Assembly (NCBI GenBank): GCA_021800805.1
Contig: JAJYYR010000001.1
Coordinates: 186,001 to 250,000 of the forward strand
Direction of reading: 5' to 3'
DNA length: 64,000 nucleotides
Source: a bacterium
GTDB lineage: Bacteria; SZUA-79; Acidulodesulfobacterales; Acidulodesulfobacteraceae
Positions 25,751 to 35,330 of this stretch are shown one piece after another. Positions within the stretch are counted from its first letter, which is position 1. The number at the start of each line of letters is the position of its first letter. A program made the position numbers and the translations under genes. The notes beneath the pieces are model-generated. The model made no database searches. It was given only the letters and a program-made list of their open reading frames with translations, and had not been told where the DNA came from.

Positions 25751-27061
25751 TTGAAAGACAAAGATAAAGATAAATATAAAAATGCAAGTTATTTAGACTG
25801 CGTTCATTGCGGTAAGTGCCTGCCCGTATGTCCGTCCTATAGCGTCAGTTTAAATGAGTTTTTTAGTCCGAGGGGCAGGGTACGTTTAATTTTGACCGAT
25901 AATACCGATAAACTTCCGCTAAGAGTTTCAAAAGTTTCCGAAACGATGTCTTCCTGCCTTTTGTGCGGAAGATGCGTTAAAATATGTCCTAACGACGTCA
26001 AAATAGACGAACTGATAATCGATGAAAAAATAAAACTAAACGAGTTAATCGGAAATACCGGCAGTGTTTTTTCAATCGATAAATTTGCGTTAAAAACCCT
26101 AAAAAATAAAAAAAAGAGTTTATTAAAATCGGCATTAAAAATTGCAAATATTCCTGTTGCAGAAAAACTGATAGGGAGATACGCGCCTAAGCCGGAGGGA
26201 AAATATTTCATTCGCAACAGAGATTTGATATTTAATGCGGCTATCTCCGGAAACGGGGCAGCCGGTAAGAACGTTCTTAAAGCCGGATATTTCAGCGGCT
26301 GTGTTTTTAATAACATATATCCGCAAATATCCGAGGATACGATAACATCTCTAACGAAAAACGGCGTCGAAGTCTTTGTTCCGCAAGCGCAAGGCTGTTG
26401 CGGACTGCCGTTCATTTCGAGCGGCGACCTAAAATCATTTAGAGAACTTGCTTTGAATAACGCAAGAGCTTTTAACAATAAGGGCTTGGATTATATTGTA
26501 ACGTCCTGCGCTTCATGTTCATATTCTATAAATAAACTTTATCCTTTATATTTTAATGCAAACGACGATGAATATGCTGAAATTAGACAACTTTCCGAAA
26601 AATTACTCAACGTCTGGTCTTTTTTTAAAGAGTTGGAAAAAAGAGGCATTAAAATAAAAACCGGAGAATTAAAAAAAGAAACGGAGGCGGTTTTTCATAT
26701 CCCCTGCCATCTTTCAAATATGCCGGAATTTAAGCCGTCGTCTCATAGCGAAAATTTAATCGGCGAGGCGGGCTTGATAGCGGATAAGATTAAAGGCTTG
26801 ACGTTAAAACCGCTGAAGCATAATTATTGTTGCGGCAACGGCGGTATGTTCAACATAAGGCATTACGATTTGTCTAAAGAAATTACCAAGCGCAAGTTCG
26901 AAGAAATTAAAAAATCGTCCCCGCAGGAGATATTAACGTCATGTTCGGGATGTATATTTTCGTTGAAAGACCAGAAAGGAATTTTAAGGGAGAACGAAAG
27001 GTTGCCGGTGAGGCACTTAATAAGCGTTTATGCTCAAAGTTTAAAAGAATTAAAGGAATGA
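25751..27061 (+). CDS. glcF: Fe-S subunit GlcF-like (two CCG domains)
   Basis: 436-residue Fe-S partner of the GlcD-like protein. The N-terminus has two [4Fe-4S] motifs, CVHCGKCLPVCPS and CLLCGRCVKICPN. Two cysteine-rich CCG domains follow, one around GCCGLPF and SCASC, the second around HNYCCGNGGMF and SCSGC. The start is TTG at 25751 with AAGGAG upstream at 25737-25742. The last 12 bases overlap the convergent lipid kinase gene. Confidence 0.88.
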   Translation: MKDKDKDKYKNASYLDCVHCGKCLPVCPSYSVSLNEFFSPRGRVRLILTDNTDKLPLRVSKVSETMSSCLLCGRCVKICPNDVKIDELIIDEKIKLNELIGNTGSVFSIDKFALKTLKNKKKSLLKSALKIANIPVAEKLIGRYAPKPEGKYFIRNRDLIFNAAISGNGAAGKNVLKAGYFSGCVFNNIYPQISEDTITSLTKNGVEVFVPQAQGCCGLPFISSGDLKSFRELALNNARAFNNKGLDYIVTSCASCSYSINKLYPLYFNANDDEYAEIRQLSEKLLNVWSFFKELEKRGIKIKTGELKKETEAVFHIPCHLSNMPEFKPSSHSENLIGEAGLIADKIKGLTLKPLKHNYCCGNGGMFNIRHYDLSKEITKRKFEEIKKSSPQEILTSCSGCIFSLKDQKGILRENERLPVRHLISVYAQSLKELKE

Positions 27062-27991
27062 AGCCGGATCGACAAGCATCGTTATAGCCTTATCCGCCTT
27101 TTCTATTTTTACGGGAAGCGTTCCGGCGAACTCTCCGTCGCACTGATAAAATATATATTTATTTTCCGACGGGTCAGAAGACGATATAATCATTTTTTCG
27201 GCTTTTACGTAAAAGTCGGGGTTGTCGGAGTATCTTTTATAAAACGTCAGAGACTTTAATATGGAAAGAATGACGTCAATTCTTCCTTCCGCATTCTTTA
27301 CCAATCTTATATCAAATTTTTCGTTCAAAGGCGAATTGCCGGGAAATACTTTAAAAGGACCACCGTAATATCGTATATTAGATACGATAATCTGTTTTGC
27401 GCCGTGGTTAACTTGAATTTCTACCTCATCTTTTACTATTTCTAAAGATAAGCCGTAGAATTTATAATTTTTTGTCAGCTTAATTATATTAAATATATAG
27501 CTGACATATTTTATGAAATTATTATATATCCTTTTCTTATTTTTTCTTATTTTTTCCTCCATATTTTTAACGATAAAAGCGTCAAGCCCGATGCCGGTCA
27601 TAGCGAAAAAATATCTATCGTTAGCTTTCCCCAGATTTATTTTAACCGGTTTGTATTTATAAATAATTTGGTTAAGCGCTTTCTTAAGGAGATAGGATGT
27701 TTTGTTTTCCAAAGCAAAAAGATTTACCGTTCCCATAGGCAAATGGGCAATCGGAATATCCGTGAAGGCCAAATTATTTATAACGTGATTTAAACTTCCG
27801 TCGCCTCCCGCCACTAAAACCGCATCGAAGAAATTTACGATATGTTCTTTTGCAATGGGATTTTCAATTATATTTAGAGTGTCGGTTAAGATATTGCGGT
27901 TTTTTAAGAAATTTAAAATATGAGAAAGCTTTTTTTCCGAAAAACGTCCCGACTTAGGATTATAAATAATTAATACTTTATTGAAATTCAT
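27050..27991 (-). CDS. Diacylglycerol/lipid kinase family protein
   Basis: 313-residue protein of the DAGK catalytic family (YegS/DgkB-like). Characteristic are IIYNPKSG at the N-terminus, the nucleotide motif VAGGDGSLNHVINNL (about residues 58-72) and PMGTVNLFA in place of PxGTxNDFA. The C-terminal beta domain includes QCDGEFAG. It phosphorylates a membrane lipid; the substrate is not determinable. It is transcribed alone, against glcF. Confidence 0.87.
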   Translation of the reverse strand: MNFNKVLIIYNPKSGRFSEKKLSHILNFLKNRNILTDTLNIIENPIAKEHIVNFFDAVLVAGGDGSLNHVINNLAFTDIPIAHLPMGTVNLFALENKTSYLLKKALNQIIYKYKPVKINLGKANDRYFFAMTGIGLDAFIVKNMEEKIRKNKKRIYNNFIKYVSYIFNIIKLTKNYKFYGLSLEIVKDEVEIQVNHGAKQIIVSNIRYYGGPFKVFPGNSPLNEKFDIRLVKNAEGRIDVILSILKSLTFYKRYSDNPDFYVKAEKMIISSSDPSENKYIFYQCDGEFAGTLPVKIEKADKAITMLVDPASFL

Positions 27992-28038
27992 CTTAAGTAA
28001 TTTTAATAAATATAAAAATTATTTGCAATGCCCTAAAT

Positions 28039-28067
28039 TTGACTTTACCGCAATGCTTTACTATAAT
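28039..28067 (+). promoter_or_regulatory. Sigma70-like promoter
   Basis: TTGACT at 28039-28044, a 17-base spacer and a perfect TATAAT at 28062-28067. It stands 38 bases before the ATG of the activase-like gene and probably drives the operon to 35.2 kb. Confidence 0.75.
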
Positions 28068-28105
28068 GTAAATGAGTTATAATAATCATATGATAAGGAG
28101 TTTAT

Positions 28106-29335
28106 ATGCACCATACAAATACAGGATTAGCAGGAAAAAAAGTTTATATACCTTATATGTCCGATGCCGCCTACGCTTTAAGCGCCGCATTCAGAAGATG
28201 CGAAGTAGATTCTGCAGTTATGGATGAGCCGGATGAATCGACTCTTGATTTCGGACTTAAATTTACAAATGGAAACGAATGTATGCCGTGTTTCGTTACT
28301 ACGGGCGATATTATCAAAGTTATAGAGAAACCGGATTTTGATGCTAAAAAGTCCGCTTTTTTTATGCCGACTTCTCCGGGTCCTTGCAAATTTGGACAGT
28401 ATAATAGGCTTCACGAGATGGTGCTTGATAATCTTGGCTATAACGAAGTTGAATTCCTAGTCCCAAGCGCCAAGAAATCTTATACCGATTTTATCGGAGA
28501 CAAAGCGACTCTTTTCAGGAGAGCGGCATGGCAGGGCTGTGTCGCCGTAGATACTTTAGAAAAGGCTCTTTACAGGGTGAGACCTTACGAAATTACTAAA
28601 GGAGATGCAATTTCCGTTTATAAAGAATGTCTAAATTTAGTGGTCGAAGCAATCGAGAATAGTAATGATATTTATGATACTATGGATATATGCGCCAAGA
28701 AATTCGAAAAAATACCGAAAAAAGATGAATTAAGACCTCTTATCGGCGTCGTAGGCGAAATATTTTTGAGGCTAAACAAGTTTACCAATAATTTTACGAT
28801 AGAAAAAGTCGAAGCGCTTGGAGGCGAGGTTTCCGTCGTTCCGACATATAAGTGGATAACTTTTACGACCTATGAATATGCCGTAAATGCTTTTAAGAGC
28901 AGAAGAGTAAAAGATATGTTTTTAAGCTTTCTTGTAAATTATTATCAAAAAAAGGATGAAACGGGCATGTTTAAACCTTTTAAGAAACTTCTTAGAAATC
29001 ATAAAGAAACAAGCATAAAGGAAATACTTTCTTATTCTAAAAAATATCTCGACTTATCTTTAGGCGGAGAGGCAATACTTACCGTAGGAGAGTCGGTAGA
29101 TTTTGCAAAAAAAGGATATTCGGGAGTAATAAGCATCCATCCTTTTCACTGTATGCCCGGTTCGATCGTGCAAATAGTTTCAAAAAAATTCAGAGAAGAC
29201 CTTAATAATTTTCCTTGGATAAATTTATGGTTCGATGGTCAGGAAAGTACTAATTTAATGCTCAGATTGGAGGCTTTTATGCATCAAGCGAAGCAGTGGA
29301 AGGGGGTTAAAAATGACTTTTCAGAAGCTGCGTAA
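28106..29335 (+). CDS. Acyl-CoA dehydratase activase-like protein (HgdB/DUF2229-related)
   Basis: 409-residue protein matching the C-terminal region of large 2-hydroxyacyl-CoA dehydratase activase proteins: NECMPCFVTTGDI (about residues 54-66), PGPCKFGQYNRLHEMVL, AAWQGCVAVDTLEKALYRVRPYE and PLIGVVGEIFLRLNKFTNNF. The cysteines in NECMPC and GPCKFG could bind an Fe-S cluster. The N-terminal ATPase domain found in the long fusions is missing. Function unknown; such stand-alone proteins are members of the activase-associated family without a proven reaction. AAGGAG precedes the ATG. Confidence 0.75.
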   Translation: MHHTNTGLAGKKVYIPYMSDAAYALSAAFRRCEVDSAVMDEPDESTLDFGLKFTNGNECMPCFVTTGDIIKVIEKPDFDAKKSAFFMPTSPGPCKFGQYNRLHEMVLDNLGYNEVEFLVPSAKKSYTDFIGDKATLFRRAAWQGCVAVDTLEKALYRVRPYEITKGDAISVYKECLNLVVEAIENSNDIYDTMDICAKKFEKIPKKDELRPLIGVVGEIFLRLNKFTNNFTIEKVEALGGEVSVVPTYKWITFTTYEYAVNAFKSRRVKDMFLSFLVNYYQKKDETGMFKPFKKLLRNHKETSIKEILSYSKKYLDLSLGGEAILTVGESVDFAKKGYSGVISIHPFHCMPGSIVQIVSKKFREDLNNFPWINLWFDGQESTNLMLRLEAFMHQAKQWKGVKNDFSEAA

Positions 29336-30419
29336 ATATATATTTTTAATAATCGGGATATCTTGCTTTTTGACGGTATTGTCCGGCGGTTTATTTGTTA
29401 AACGGTCTTTTGCTTTTAATAATCATTACAATGAAAGCGGAAGCGGGTCTATCGTGGAAAGGCTTTTTAACGAGATTAAACCGGGCGTAGTTCACATAGA
29501 AGTTTTAGGATATGCGCGCCTTAAGAACGGCGCTATAATGCCCGAAGAGGATATAGGAACAGGATTTTTTATAAATAAAAACGGAGATATACTTACAAAT
29601 TTTCACGTTATCGGTAACGCCGGCAAAATTTACGTAAGTTTTTTAAAATATAAAGATTTGAGGGCAAGCATTGTAGGAACCGACCCGATGTCCGATATAG
29701 CCGTTATTCATATAAACCCCGGCGGCAAAACGATAACCCCCTTAACTATGGGTGATTCGGGCAATTTAAGAGTAGGCGAAAGGGTTATAGCTATCGGGAA
29801 TCCCTATAACCTTTATCAAACCGTTACTACTGGAATTATAAGCGGTCTAAAAAGATCGCTGCTCTTTCCTTCAGCAAGATTTTACGGAAATATAATACAG
29901 ACGGATGCGGCGATTAATCCGGGAAACTCAGGCGGACCTCTTGTGGACTATAAAGGCAACGTTATCGGCATAAACACGGCTAAACTTGCAAATAATGCCC
30001 AGAATATCGGATTTGCCATCCCCATAAATCTTGCAAAAAGAAACATACCGGAACTGATCAAATACGGAAAGGTTATACGACCGTGGCTCGGTGTAGAAGC
30101 AATAAAACTCACGAAAAGCCTTTCCACGCTTCTCGGCATAAAATACGTCGAGAAAGGACTTTTGATCGAAAAAGTTTTTCCTAACAGTCCTGCTTATAAA
30201 GCGGGTCTTGTCGCCGGCAATAGATTGATAGCGATGAAAAATGTTAATTATATAATAGGCGGAGATATTATAACAAGATTCAATAACAAAAAGGTCAATT
30301 CGTTTTCCCGCCTTGAAGAACTGATAAGTACATTCTCGCCAGGACAGGTCATTACTCTTAAAATTCATAGAGGCAGAACGGTAAAATTAGTTAAGGTCAG
30401 ATTATCGAGTATGCCTTAA
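29313..30419 (+). CDS. HtrA/DegQ-like periplasmic serine protease
   Basis: 368 residues: N-terminal membrane anchor or signal segment (about 10-35, IFLIIGISCFLTVLSGGLFV), trypsin-like domain, and one C-terminal PDZ domain (about 265-365). The triad is His in LTNFHVIG, Asp in MSDIAVIH and Ser in NPGNSGGPLVD. Likely envelope protein quality control. It overlaps the upstream gene by 23 bases, an unusually long overlap that makes an internal start possible, although the hydrophobic segment argues for the N-terminus as given. Confidence 0.9.
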   Translation: MTFQKLRKYIFLIIGISCFLTVLSGGLFVKRSFAFNNHYNESGSGSIVERLFNEIKPGVVHIEVLGYARLKNGAIMPEEDIGTGFFINKNGDILTNFHVIGNAGKIYVSFLKYKDLRASIVGTDPMSDIAVIHINPGGKTITPLTMGDSGNLRVGERVIAIGNPYNLYQTVTTGIISGLKRSLLFPSARFYGNIIQTDAAINPGNSGGPLVDYKGNVIGINTAKLANNAQNIGFAIPINLAKRNIPELIKYGKVIRPWLGVEAIKLTKSLSTLLGIKYVEKGLLIEKVFPNSPAYKAGLVAGNRLIAMKNVNYIIGGDIITRFNNKKVNSFSRLEELISTFSPGQVITLKIHRGRTVKLVKVRLSSMP

Positions 30420-30430
30420 GAGGTTTTATT

Positions 30431-31066
30431 ATGTTTTTAACGGAAAAAAAAGATATAAAGGAAATAGACGAAGCATTAAACAGATATAAAAAAATCGGGA
30501 TTATAGGTTGCGCTTCCTGCGCTTCCGTATGTCTTACAGGCGGCAGTAAAGAAGTCAAGGAAATGGAAAAACACCTGACGGCTTCGGGGAAAGAGGTTAC
30601 CTTTACTATTTCGATAGATGAGCCCTGCGATAAAAGAGTATTAAAGGAAGACATCCGTTTTGTCGAAGACGAAGTAAAAGATACGGAGGCGGTTGTAGTC
30701 TTATCATGCGGCACGGGGGTGCAAACGATAGGTGAATTTTTAGGAAAGAAGGTAATAGCCGGAACGGATAGCAAATATATTGCTCAGACCGAACATATAG
30801 GCGAATATAACGCTTTATGCGGCGGATGCGACGAATGCAGACTGAATTTTACCGGCGGGATTTGCACTATAACATTGTGTCCCAAAGGCTTGCTGAACGG
30901 TCCGTGCGAAGGCCATAACGGCATTAATTGCGAGGTTTATGAAGACAAAGAATGCGTGTTTATGAAATCTTACGACTTGATGACGAAATATTCGGAAGAG
31001 GAAAATTTAAGCAAAATTTTTAATCCAAGAGATTACGGTTTATCGGTAAAAAGAACAAAAATATAA
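30431..31066 (+). CDS. metV: Methylenetetrahydrofolate reductase partner MetV-like
   Basis: 211-residue cysteine-rich protein of the MTHFR C-terminal family. It has GCASCASVCLTGG near residues 28-40, an alpha/beta core with VVLSCGTGVQTIGEFLG, then ALCGGCDECRLNFTGGICTITLCPKGLLNGPCEG with eight cysteines suited to Zn/Fe-S binding. In acetogens and other Wood-Ljungdahl organisms MetV is the obligate partner of MetF. Here a metF-like gene follows 21 bases downstream. Confidence 0.84.
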   Translation: MFLTEKKDIKEIDEALNRYKKIGIIGCASCASVCLTGGSKEVKEMEKHLTASGKEVTFTISIDEPCDKRVLKEDIRFVEDEVKDTEAVVVLSCGTGVQTIGEFLGKKVIAGTDSKYIAQTEHIGEYNALCGGCDECRLNFTGGICTITLCPKGLLNGPCEGHNGINCEVYEDKECVFMKSYDLMTKYSEEENLSKIFNPRDYGLSVKRTKI

Positions 31067-31087
31067 TTTAAAAGAAATAAATAAAAT

Positions 31088-31831
31088 ATGCGGATAATAC
31101 CTCAAATCGAAACCCCTGTTAACGAAAATTACATAAATTTTGAAGAAAATTTAATTAAACTTATAGACGGAATAGAAAAATCAGGATTAAATAATCAAGA
31201 TGCAGGGCAGAGCCTCCCCCGGATAATTCTTGAACAGAATTTTGGAGTAAACGGCTTGCTGTTGTGTAAAGATTTAAAGGACAAATATGGCAATATAAAT
31301 ATAGCTTATGCTTTTAATATGAGGGATAAAAACCGAATATCTATTTTATCAGATTTAATTACGCTTAAACAAATAGACATTAAAGATATAATCGTATCCG
31401 AAGGCGTCCATCCGTTAAAAACTGTTTTTAATGCGGCTAAACCCGTATATGACGTAGATATTTTAGGTTTCGGTTTGATATTGAAAAGAGGTTTTATGAA
31501 TTATCTCGAAGGTATCGTAGATAAAAACGAACCGGATTTTTTTAATCTTAGCGTCGTTATTTCCGCCTCAACCGAGGTTGACGGTTTGAAGGTTAAAAAA
31601 CTTATTAATATCGGAGCGGATAGATTTATTATAAATTATGCGGGTAAAAACCCCGACGAAGATATAATAAAATATATAAAATCAAAAAAAAAGGAAGTTT
31701 TCTTGTTCGTCAAAGAATCGTATATCGATAATTTATCGGAAGATTTTATTAAAGCAAGCGAGCGGTTAAACTTAGACGGCATTATAATTAAAATTACAGA
31801 CGAAAAGGCAAATGTTTTTACTCGGCGATAA
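31088..31831 (+). CDS. metF: Divergent methylenetetrahydrofolate reductase (MetF-like)
   Basis: 247 residues, shorter than the usual 280-300. The order of segments (IETPVNEN at the N-terminus, a TIM-barrel pattern, SVVISASTEVDGLKVKKLINIGADRFIINY) fits the MetF barrel, but the family's most conserved sites are weak. I identify it mainly from adjacency to metV and from this barrel-like pattern. Proposed reaction: reduction of methylene-THF to methyl-THF. Alternatively a relative that has lost activity. Confidence 0.62.
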   Translation: MRIIPQIETPVNENYINFEENLIKLIDGIEKSGLNNQDAGQSLPRIILEQNFGVNGLLLCKDLKDKYGNINIAYAFNMRDKNRISILSDLITLKQIDIKDIIVSEGVHPLKTVFNAAKPVYDVDILGFGLILKRGFMNYLEGIVDKNEPDFFNLSVVISASTEVDGLKVKKLINIGADRFIINYAGKNPDEDIIKYIKSKKKEVFLFVKESYIDNLSEDFIKASERLNLDGIIIKITDEKANVFTRR

Positions 31832-31845
31832 AGCAATAATTAAAA

Positions 31846-33840
31846 ATGGGAAAAAGCAATTTATTTATAAACGGAACTAAAGGCGACAAGGCTATAGTGC
31901 TCGGAAACGAAGCTATAGCGCGGGGAGCCTTAGAAGCCGGTATAGGCTATGCTTCTATGTATCCGGGAACTCCCGCTTCGGAAATCATCGCGGTTCTGGA
32001 TAAAAATAAGAGTAATGTAAAAAATTTATATACCGAATTTAGTTTAAACGAACACATATCTCTTCATGGCGCCATAGGCGCATCATGGTCGGGCATAAGG
32101 TCGCTCTGCGCTATGAAAAACGTGGGACTTAACGTTGCAAGCGAACCCGCCCAATTTTTGTCTTATACCGGAGTAAAAGCGGGCTTAGTGCTTGCCATAG
32201 GGTCCGACCCCGGCGCTCCAAGCAGTTCGAATGAGCAGGACGACAGATGGTACAGCCTGCATACCTACATGCCCATAATGGAACCTTCCAATATTCAAGA
32301 AGCTAAAGATTTTACAAAAGACGCCTTTGACGTCTCGGAAGAATTTTCTTTCGGGGTTGTTTTAATGGCGCCCTCAAGACTATGCCATAATGCCGGAGCG
32401 CTTTATTTCGGAGATTTAAGGGACAGGACGGCTATTAAAGGCGATTTTAAAAAAGACCCCGAAAATTATCTAAATCTTTTTAATATGGCGGTAAGAAATC
32501 ATACTAAATATTTAGAGAGAAACGAGCTTCTTAAAAAATATCTTATAGATTCAAAATTCAATAAGATTATAAACGGAAGTTCATCAAAAATCGGTTTTAT
32601 ATCCTCAGGCGTTATTTACGCGCATTTGATAGAGGCATTAGATATCCTCGGCGTTTATGATCATAAAATATTAAAATTGGGTTTTACCTTCCCTCTGTCG
32701 AATGAACTTTTTGACATGTTTTTTAAGGGGCTTGAAAAAGTCGTTATTGTCGAAGAGGCGGAAGGTTTTTTAGAATTTCAGATCAAGAAAATAGCTTATG
32801 AATTGGGATATAAGGGAGAAATCCATGGAAAAAACTTCTTTAAGCAGACGGGAGAGCTGACTATAGACGATGTTATCGTCGGAGTAAGCAGATTTCTCGA
32901 AAAACCTCTTCCGGTTTCTTTTGATTTTGCCGTCAAAAAAGATAAAGAATTGCAGAATAAACTGCCTCAAAGGTCTGGAACTTTCTGCATAGGTTGCCCT
33001 CACCGCGCGACTTTTTATTCCATCCTTAAAGCGGTCGGATTTTCAAATACCGAAGGAAAAGAAAGAGACGTCGTTATCGCGGGCGATATAGGATGCTATA
33101 CTTTAGGTCTTTTGCCGCCGTATAATGCAATGGATTTTCTTACATGTATGAACGCAGGTCTGGGGATAGGTCAGGCGATAAGTATTTTCGACAAGAAGAA
33201 AAAAGTTATAGCTCTTGTCGGCGATTCGACTTTTTATCATTCTGGAATTCCGGTTTTACTTAATGCCGTCCAGAACGGCGCGGATATTCTTTATATTATT
33301 CTTGACAACAGTTGGACGGCTATGACGGGACATCAAAGGACGCCTTCCACGCAAAAAGATATAGACGGAAAAACGTCTACAAATGTGTTAAATTTGAAAG
33401 AATTAATAAAATCCCTCGGTGTTTCTTACGTAAAAAGCCTTGACCCCAACAGCGTAAAAAGATTCGCATCTCAGATCAAAAGCGCATTGAAAGAGCCCGG
33501 GGTGAAAGTATTAATTGCAAAAAGGGAATGTATTCTGCAGGAAATAAGAAGAAATAAAATATTAAATAAAAATGGCGCGGGATTAGGGGAAACAGGCGAA
33601 ACTTTATACGAGATTCAAAAGGCGAGATGCGTAAAATGTAACGAATGTTTTGTCGAACTTGCCTGCCCCGCCATCATCTTAAAGAAAGATGAAGAAACCG
33701 GCGGAGATTATTATTATATAGACCCTTCTTCCTGCGTAAAATGCGGCGTTTGCTATGAAGTATGTCCAAACAGCGCTATACGCAAAGTAGAATTTGATTT
33801 AAAATCCGAATTTAAATTAAACTCACGCAAATCAATTTAA
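31846..33840 (+). CDS. iorA: Indolepyruvate:ferredoxin oxidoreductase alpha subunit
   Basis: 664-residue TPP- and Fe-S-containing enzyme that oxidatively decarboxylates aryl pyruvates (or acts as an arylacetyl-CoA synthase) and reduces ferredoxin. The N-terminal pyrimidine-binding part has ALEAGIGYASMYPGTPASEI. The TPP motif GDSTFYHSGIPVLLNAVQNGADILYIILDNS lies in the C-terminal half. Two [4Fe-4S] motifs close the protein: CVKCNECF with a nearby CP, and CVKCGVCYEVCP. The adjacent iorB is expected. It lies between metV/metF and a DNA repair gene. Confidence 0.93.
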   Translation: MGKSNLFINGTKGDKAIVLGNEAIARGALEAGIGYASMYPGTPASEIIAVLDKNKSNVKNLYTEFSLNEHISLHGAIGASWSGIRSLCAMKNVGLNVASEPAQFLSYTGVKAGLVLAIGSDPGAPSSSNEQDDRWYSLHTYMPIMEPSNIQEAKDFTKDAFDVSEEFSFGVVLMAPSRLCHNAGALYFGDLRDRTAIKGDFKKDPENYLNLFNMAVRNHTKYLERNELLKKYLIDSKFNKIINGSSSKIGFISSGVIYAHLIEALDILGVYDHKILKLGFTFPLSNELFDMFFKGLEKVVIVEEAEGFLEFQIKKIAYELGYKGEIHGKNFFKQTGELTIDDVIVGVSRFLEKPLPVSFDFAVKKDKELQNKLPQRSGTFCIGCPHRATFYSILKAVGFSNTEGKERDVVIAGDIGCYTLGLLPPYNAMDFLTCMNAGLGIGQAISIFDKKKKVIALVGDSTFYHSGIPVLLNAVQNGADILYIILDNSWTAMTGHQRTPSTQKDIDGKTSTNVLNLKELIKSLGVSYVKSLDPNSVKRFASQIKSALKEPGVKVLIAKRECILQEIRRNKILNKNGAGLGETGETLYEIQKARCVKCNECFVELACPAIILKKDEETGGDYYYIDPSSCVKCGVCYEVCPNSAIRKVEFDLKSEFKLNSRKSI

Positions 33841-33868
33841 TGCATAATTGAATTTTAAAATGAAATAA

Positions 33869-34486
33869 ATGAAAAAATTTAACACAGCGATAGTCGGTTT
33901 AGGCGGTCAGGGTATTATAACGATGGGAACCGTAATGAAAAACGCCGCCTTAAGTTCGAATTTACAGGATGTGTCCGGTTCCGAAAGAAGAGGCGGCGCT
34001 CAAAGAGAAGGCTATGTCGAAACTTTCGTAAAATATATATTTTACGAAAACGAATCTGAAATGAGCGACCCGAGAAAAAATATGCATTCTCCGATGATAG
34101 AATCGGGAGGAGCCGATGCGCTGATATCGTTAGAACCTTTGGAAACATTAAGAGGAGCCCGCTATCTAAACAAAAATTCAATAGTAATCTTCAATCAAAC
34201 CCCTTATATTCCGATAAGCGTCAGAATGGGACAGACCTCATATCCCGAAATTTCTTTTATTGTTTCCGAGCTTAAAAAAATAACAGAAAATATATTCTCT
34301 TACGATTTCGATGCGATTTCTGTAAAAAATTTTAATTCGCTTACTCAAAAAAATATAATTGCGCTAGGCGCTCTATTTGCGAAAGCTGATATTCCTATAG
34401 TTATTACAGCGATAGAAAATGTTCTAAGAGAAGGAAAAGGCGCCGAGAATAATTTGAAGGCTTTTAATCTGGGCTTAAAACTGTGA
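33869..34486 (+). CDS. iorB: Indolepyruvate oxidoreductase beta subunit
   Basis: 205-residue gamma-domain-type subunit of the 2-oxoacid:ferredoxin oxidoreductase family: AIVGLGGQGIITMG at the N-terminus, the SERRGGAQREGYVE segment near residues 37-50, and LEPLETLRGARYL. Partner of IorA. Its stop overlaps the GTG start of the following glycosylase gene (GTGA). Confidence 0.9.
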   Translation: MKKFNTAIVGLGGQGIITMGTVMKNAALSSNLQDVSGSERRGGAQREGYVETFVKYIFYENESEMSDPRKNMHSPMIESGGADALISLEPLETLRGARYLNKNSIVIFNQTPYIPISVRMGQTSYPEISFIVSELKKITENIFSYDFDAISVKNFNSLTQKNIIALGALFAKADIPIVITAIENVLREGKGAENNLKAFNLGLKL

Positions 34487-35235
34487 AAGAGATTGAATTA
34501 AAACAATTTCTCGAAGATTTAAAATCTTTTATTATAGACAACAAAGAACATTTTACGGTTATGTCCGCCGCTTCCGACGAAAAATATTTAATAAAATTAA
34601 AAAATAATATGAAAGGCAAAACCGAATTCAAAACTGAAGCCGTAAATAAAGCCGAAATAGGTTCAGGGGTTTCCAACGCGGACAGATTAAAATTTTTAAG
34701 GGACGAGAAAGTAAATGAGTGCATAAAGTGCAGGTTGAGTATTGCGCGGAAGAAAATAGTTTTTGGAGAAGGCAGTCCTGAAAGCAGGCTGATGTTTATA
34801 GGGGAAGCTCCGGGCGCCGAAGAAGACAATACGGGTAGACCTTTTGTGGGCAGAGCAGGACAACTCTTAACAAAAATCATCGAATCCATAGGCCTGAAGA
34901 GAGAAGAAGTCTATATAGCAAATATAATAAAATGCAGACCTCCCGAAAATAGGAACCCATTGGAAGACGAGATTAACCTATGCGTTCCGTTTTTGAAAGA
35001 ACAGATTTCGATAATAAAACCGGAAATAATTTGCACGCTGGGAAAATTTGCAACCGAGTTTATTATCGGAAAGGATAAGGGCGCAATATCTTCGGTAAGA
35101 GGAAAGGAGTTTAATTATGAAGGTATAAACGTAATACCGACGTATCATCCTTCTTATTTATTAAGAAATCCCGGAGCAAAAAGGGAAACATGGGAAGATA
35201 TGAAAAAAATAAGGGGATTATATTTTAAAAATTAA
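34483..35235 (+). CDS. Family 4 uracil-DNA glycosylase
   Basis: Removes uracil from DNA using a [4Fe-4S]-containing fold. Residues from about 70: CIKCRL (cluster ligands), FGEGSPESRLMFIGEAPGAEEDNTGRPFVGRAGQLL, IANIIKCRPPENRNP and PTYHPSYLLRNP. These match family 4 (UDGa) glycosylases. The first 70 residues are a charged, variable extension, as in the family's phage SPO1 polymerase-related name-givers. The start is GTG at 34483, coupled to iorB. Confidence 0.9.
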   Translation: MKEIELKQFLEDLKSFIIDNKEHFTVMSAASDEKYLIKLKNNMKGKTEFKTEAVNKAEIGSGVSNADRLKFLRDEKVNECIKCRLSIARKKIVFGEGSPESRLMFIGEAPGAEEDNTGRPFVGRAGQLLTKIIESIGLKREEVYIANIIKCRPPENRNPLEDEINLCVPFLKEQISIIKPEIICTLGKFATEFIIGKDKGAISSVRGKEFNYEGINVIPTYHPSYLLRNPGAKRETWEDMKKIRGLYFKN

Positions 35236-35330
35236 TTTAAAAATTAGGATATAATATTTATAGCAAATAAATTATATTTATAGTTTACGGCAAAAATATT
35301 CTTAATCTAATTTATAAGGGATTTCGATTT

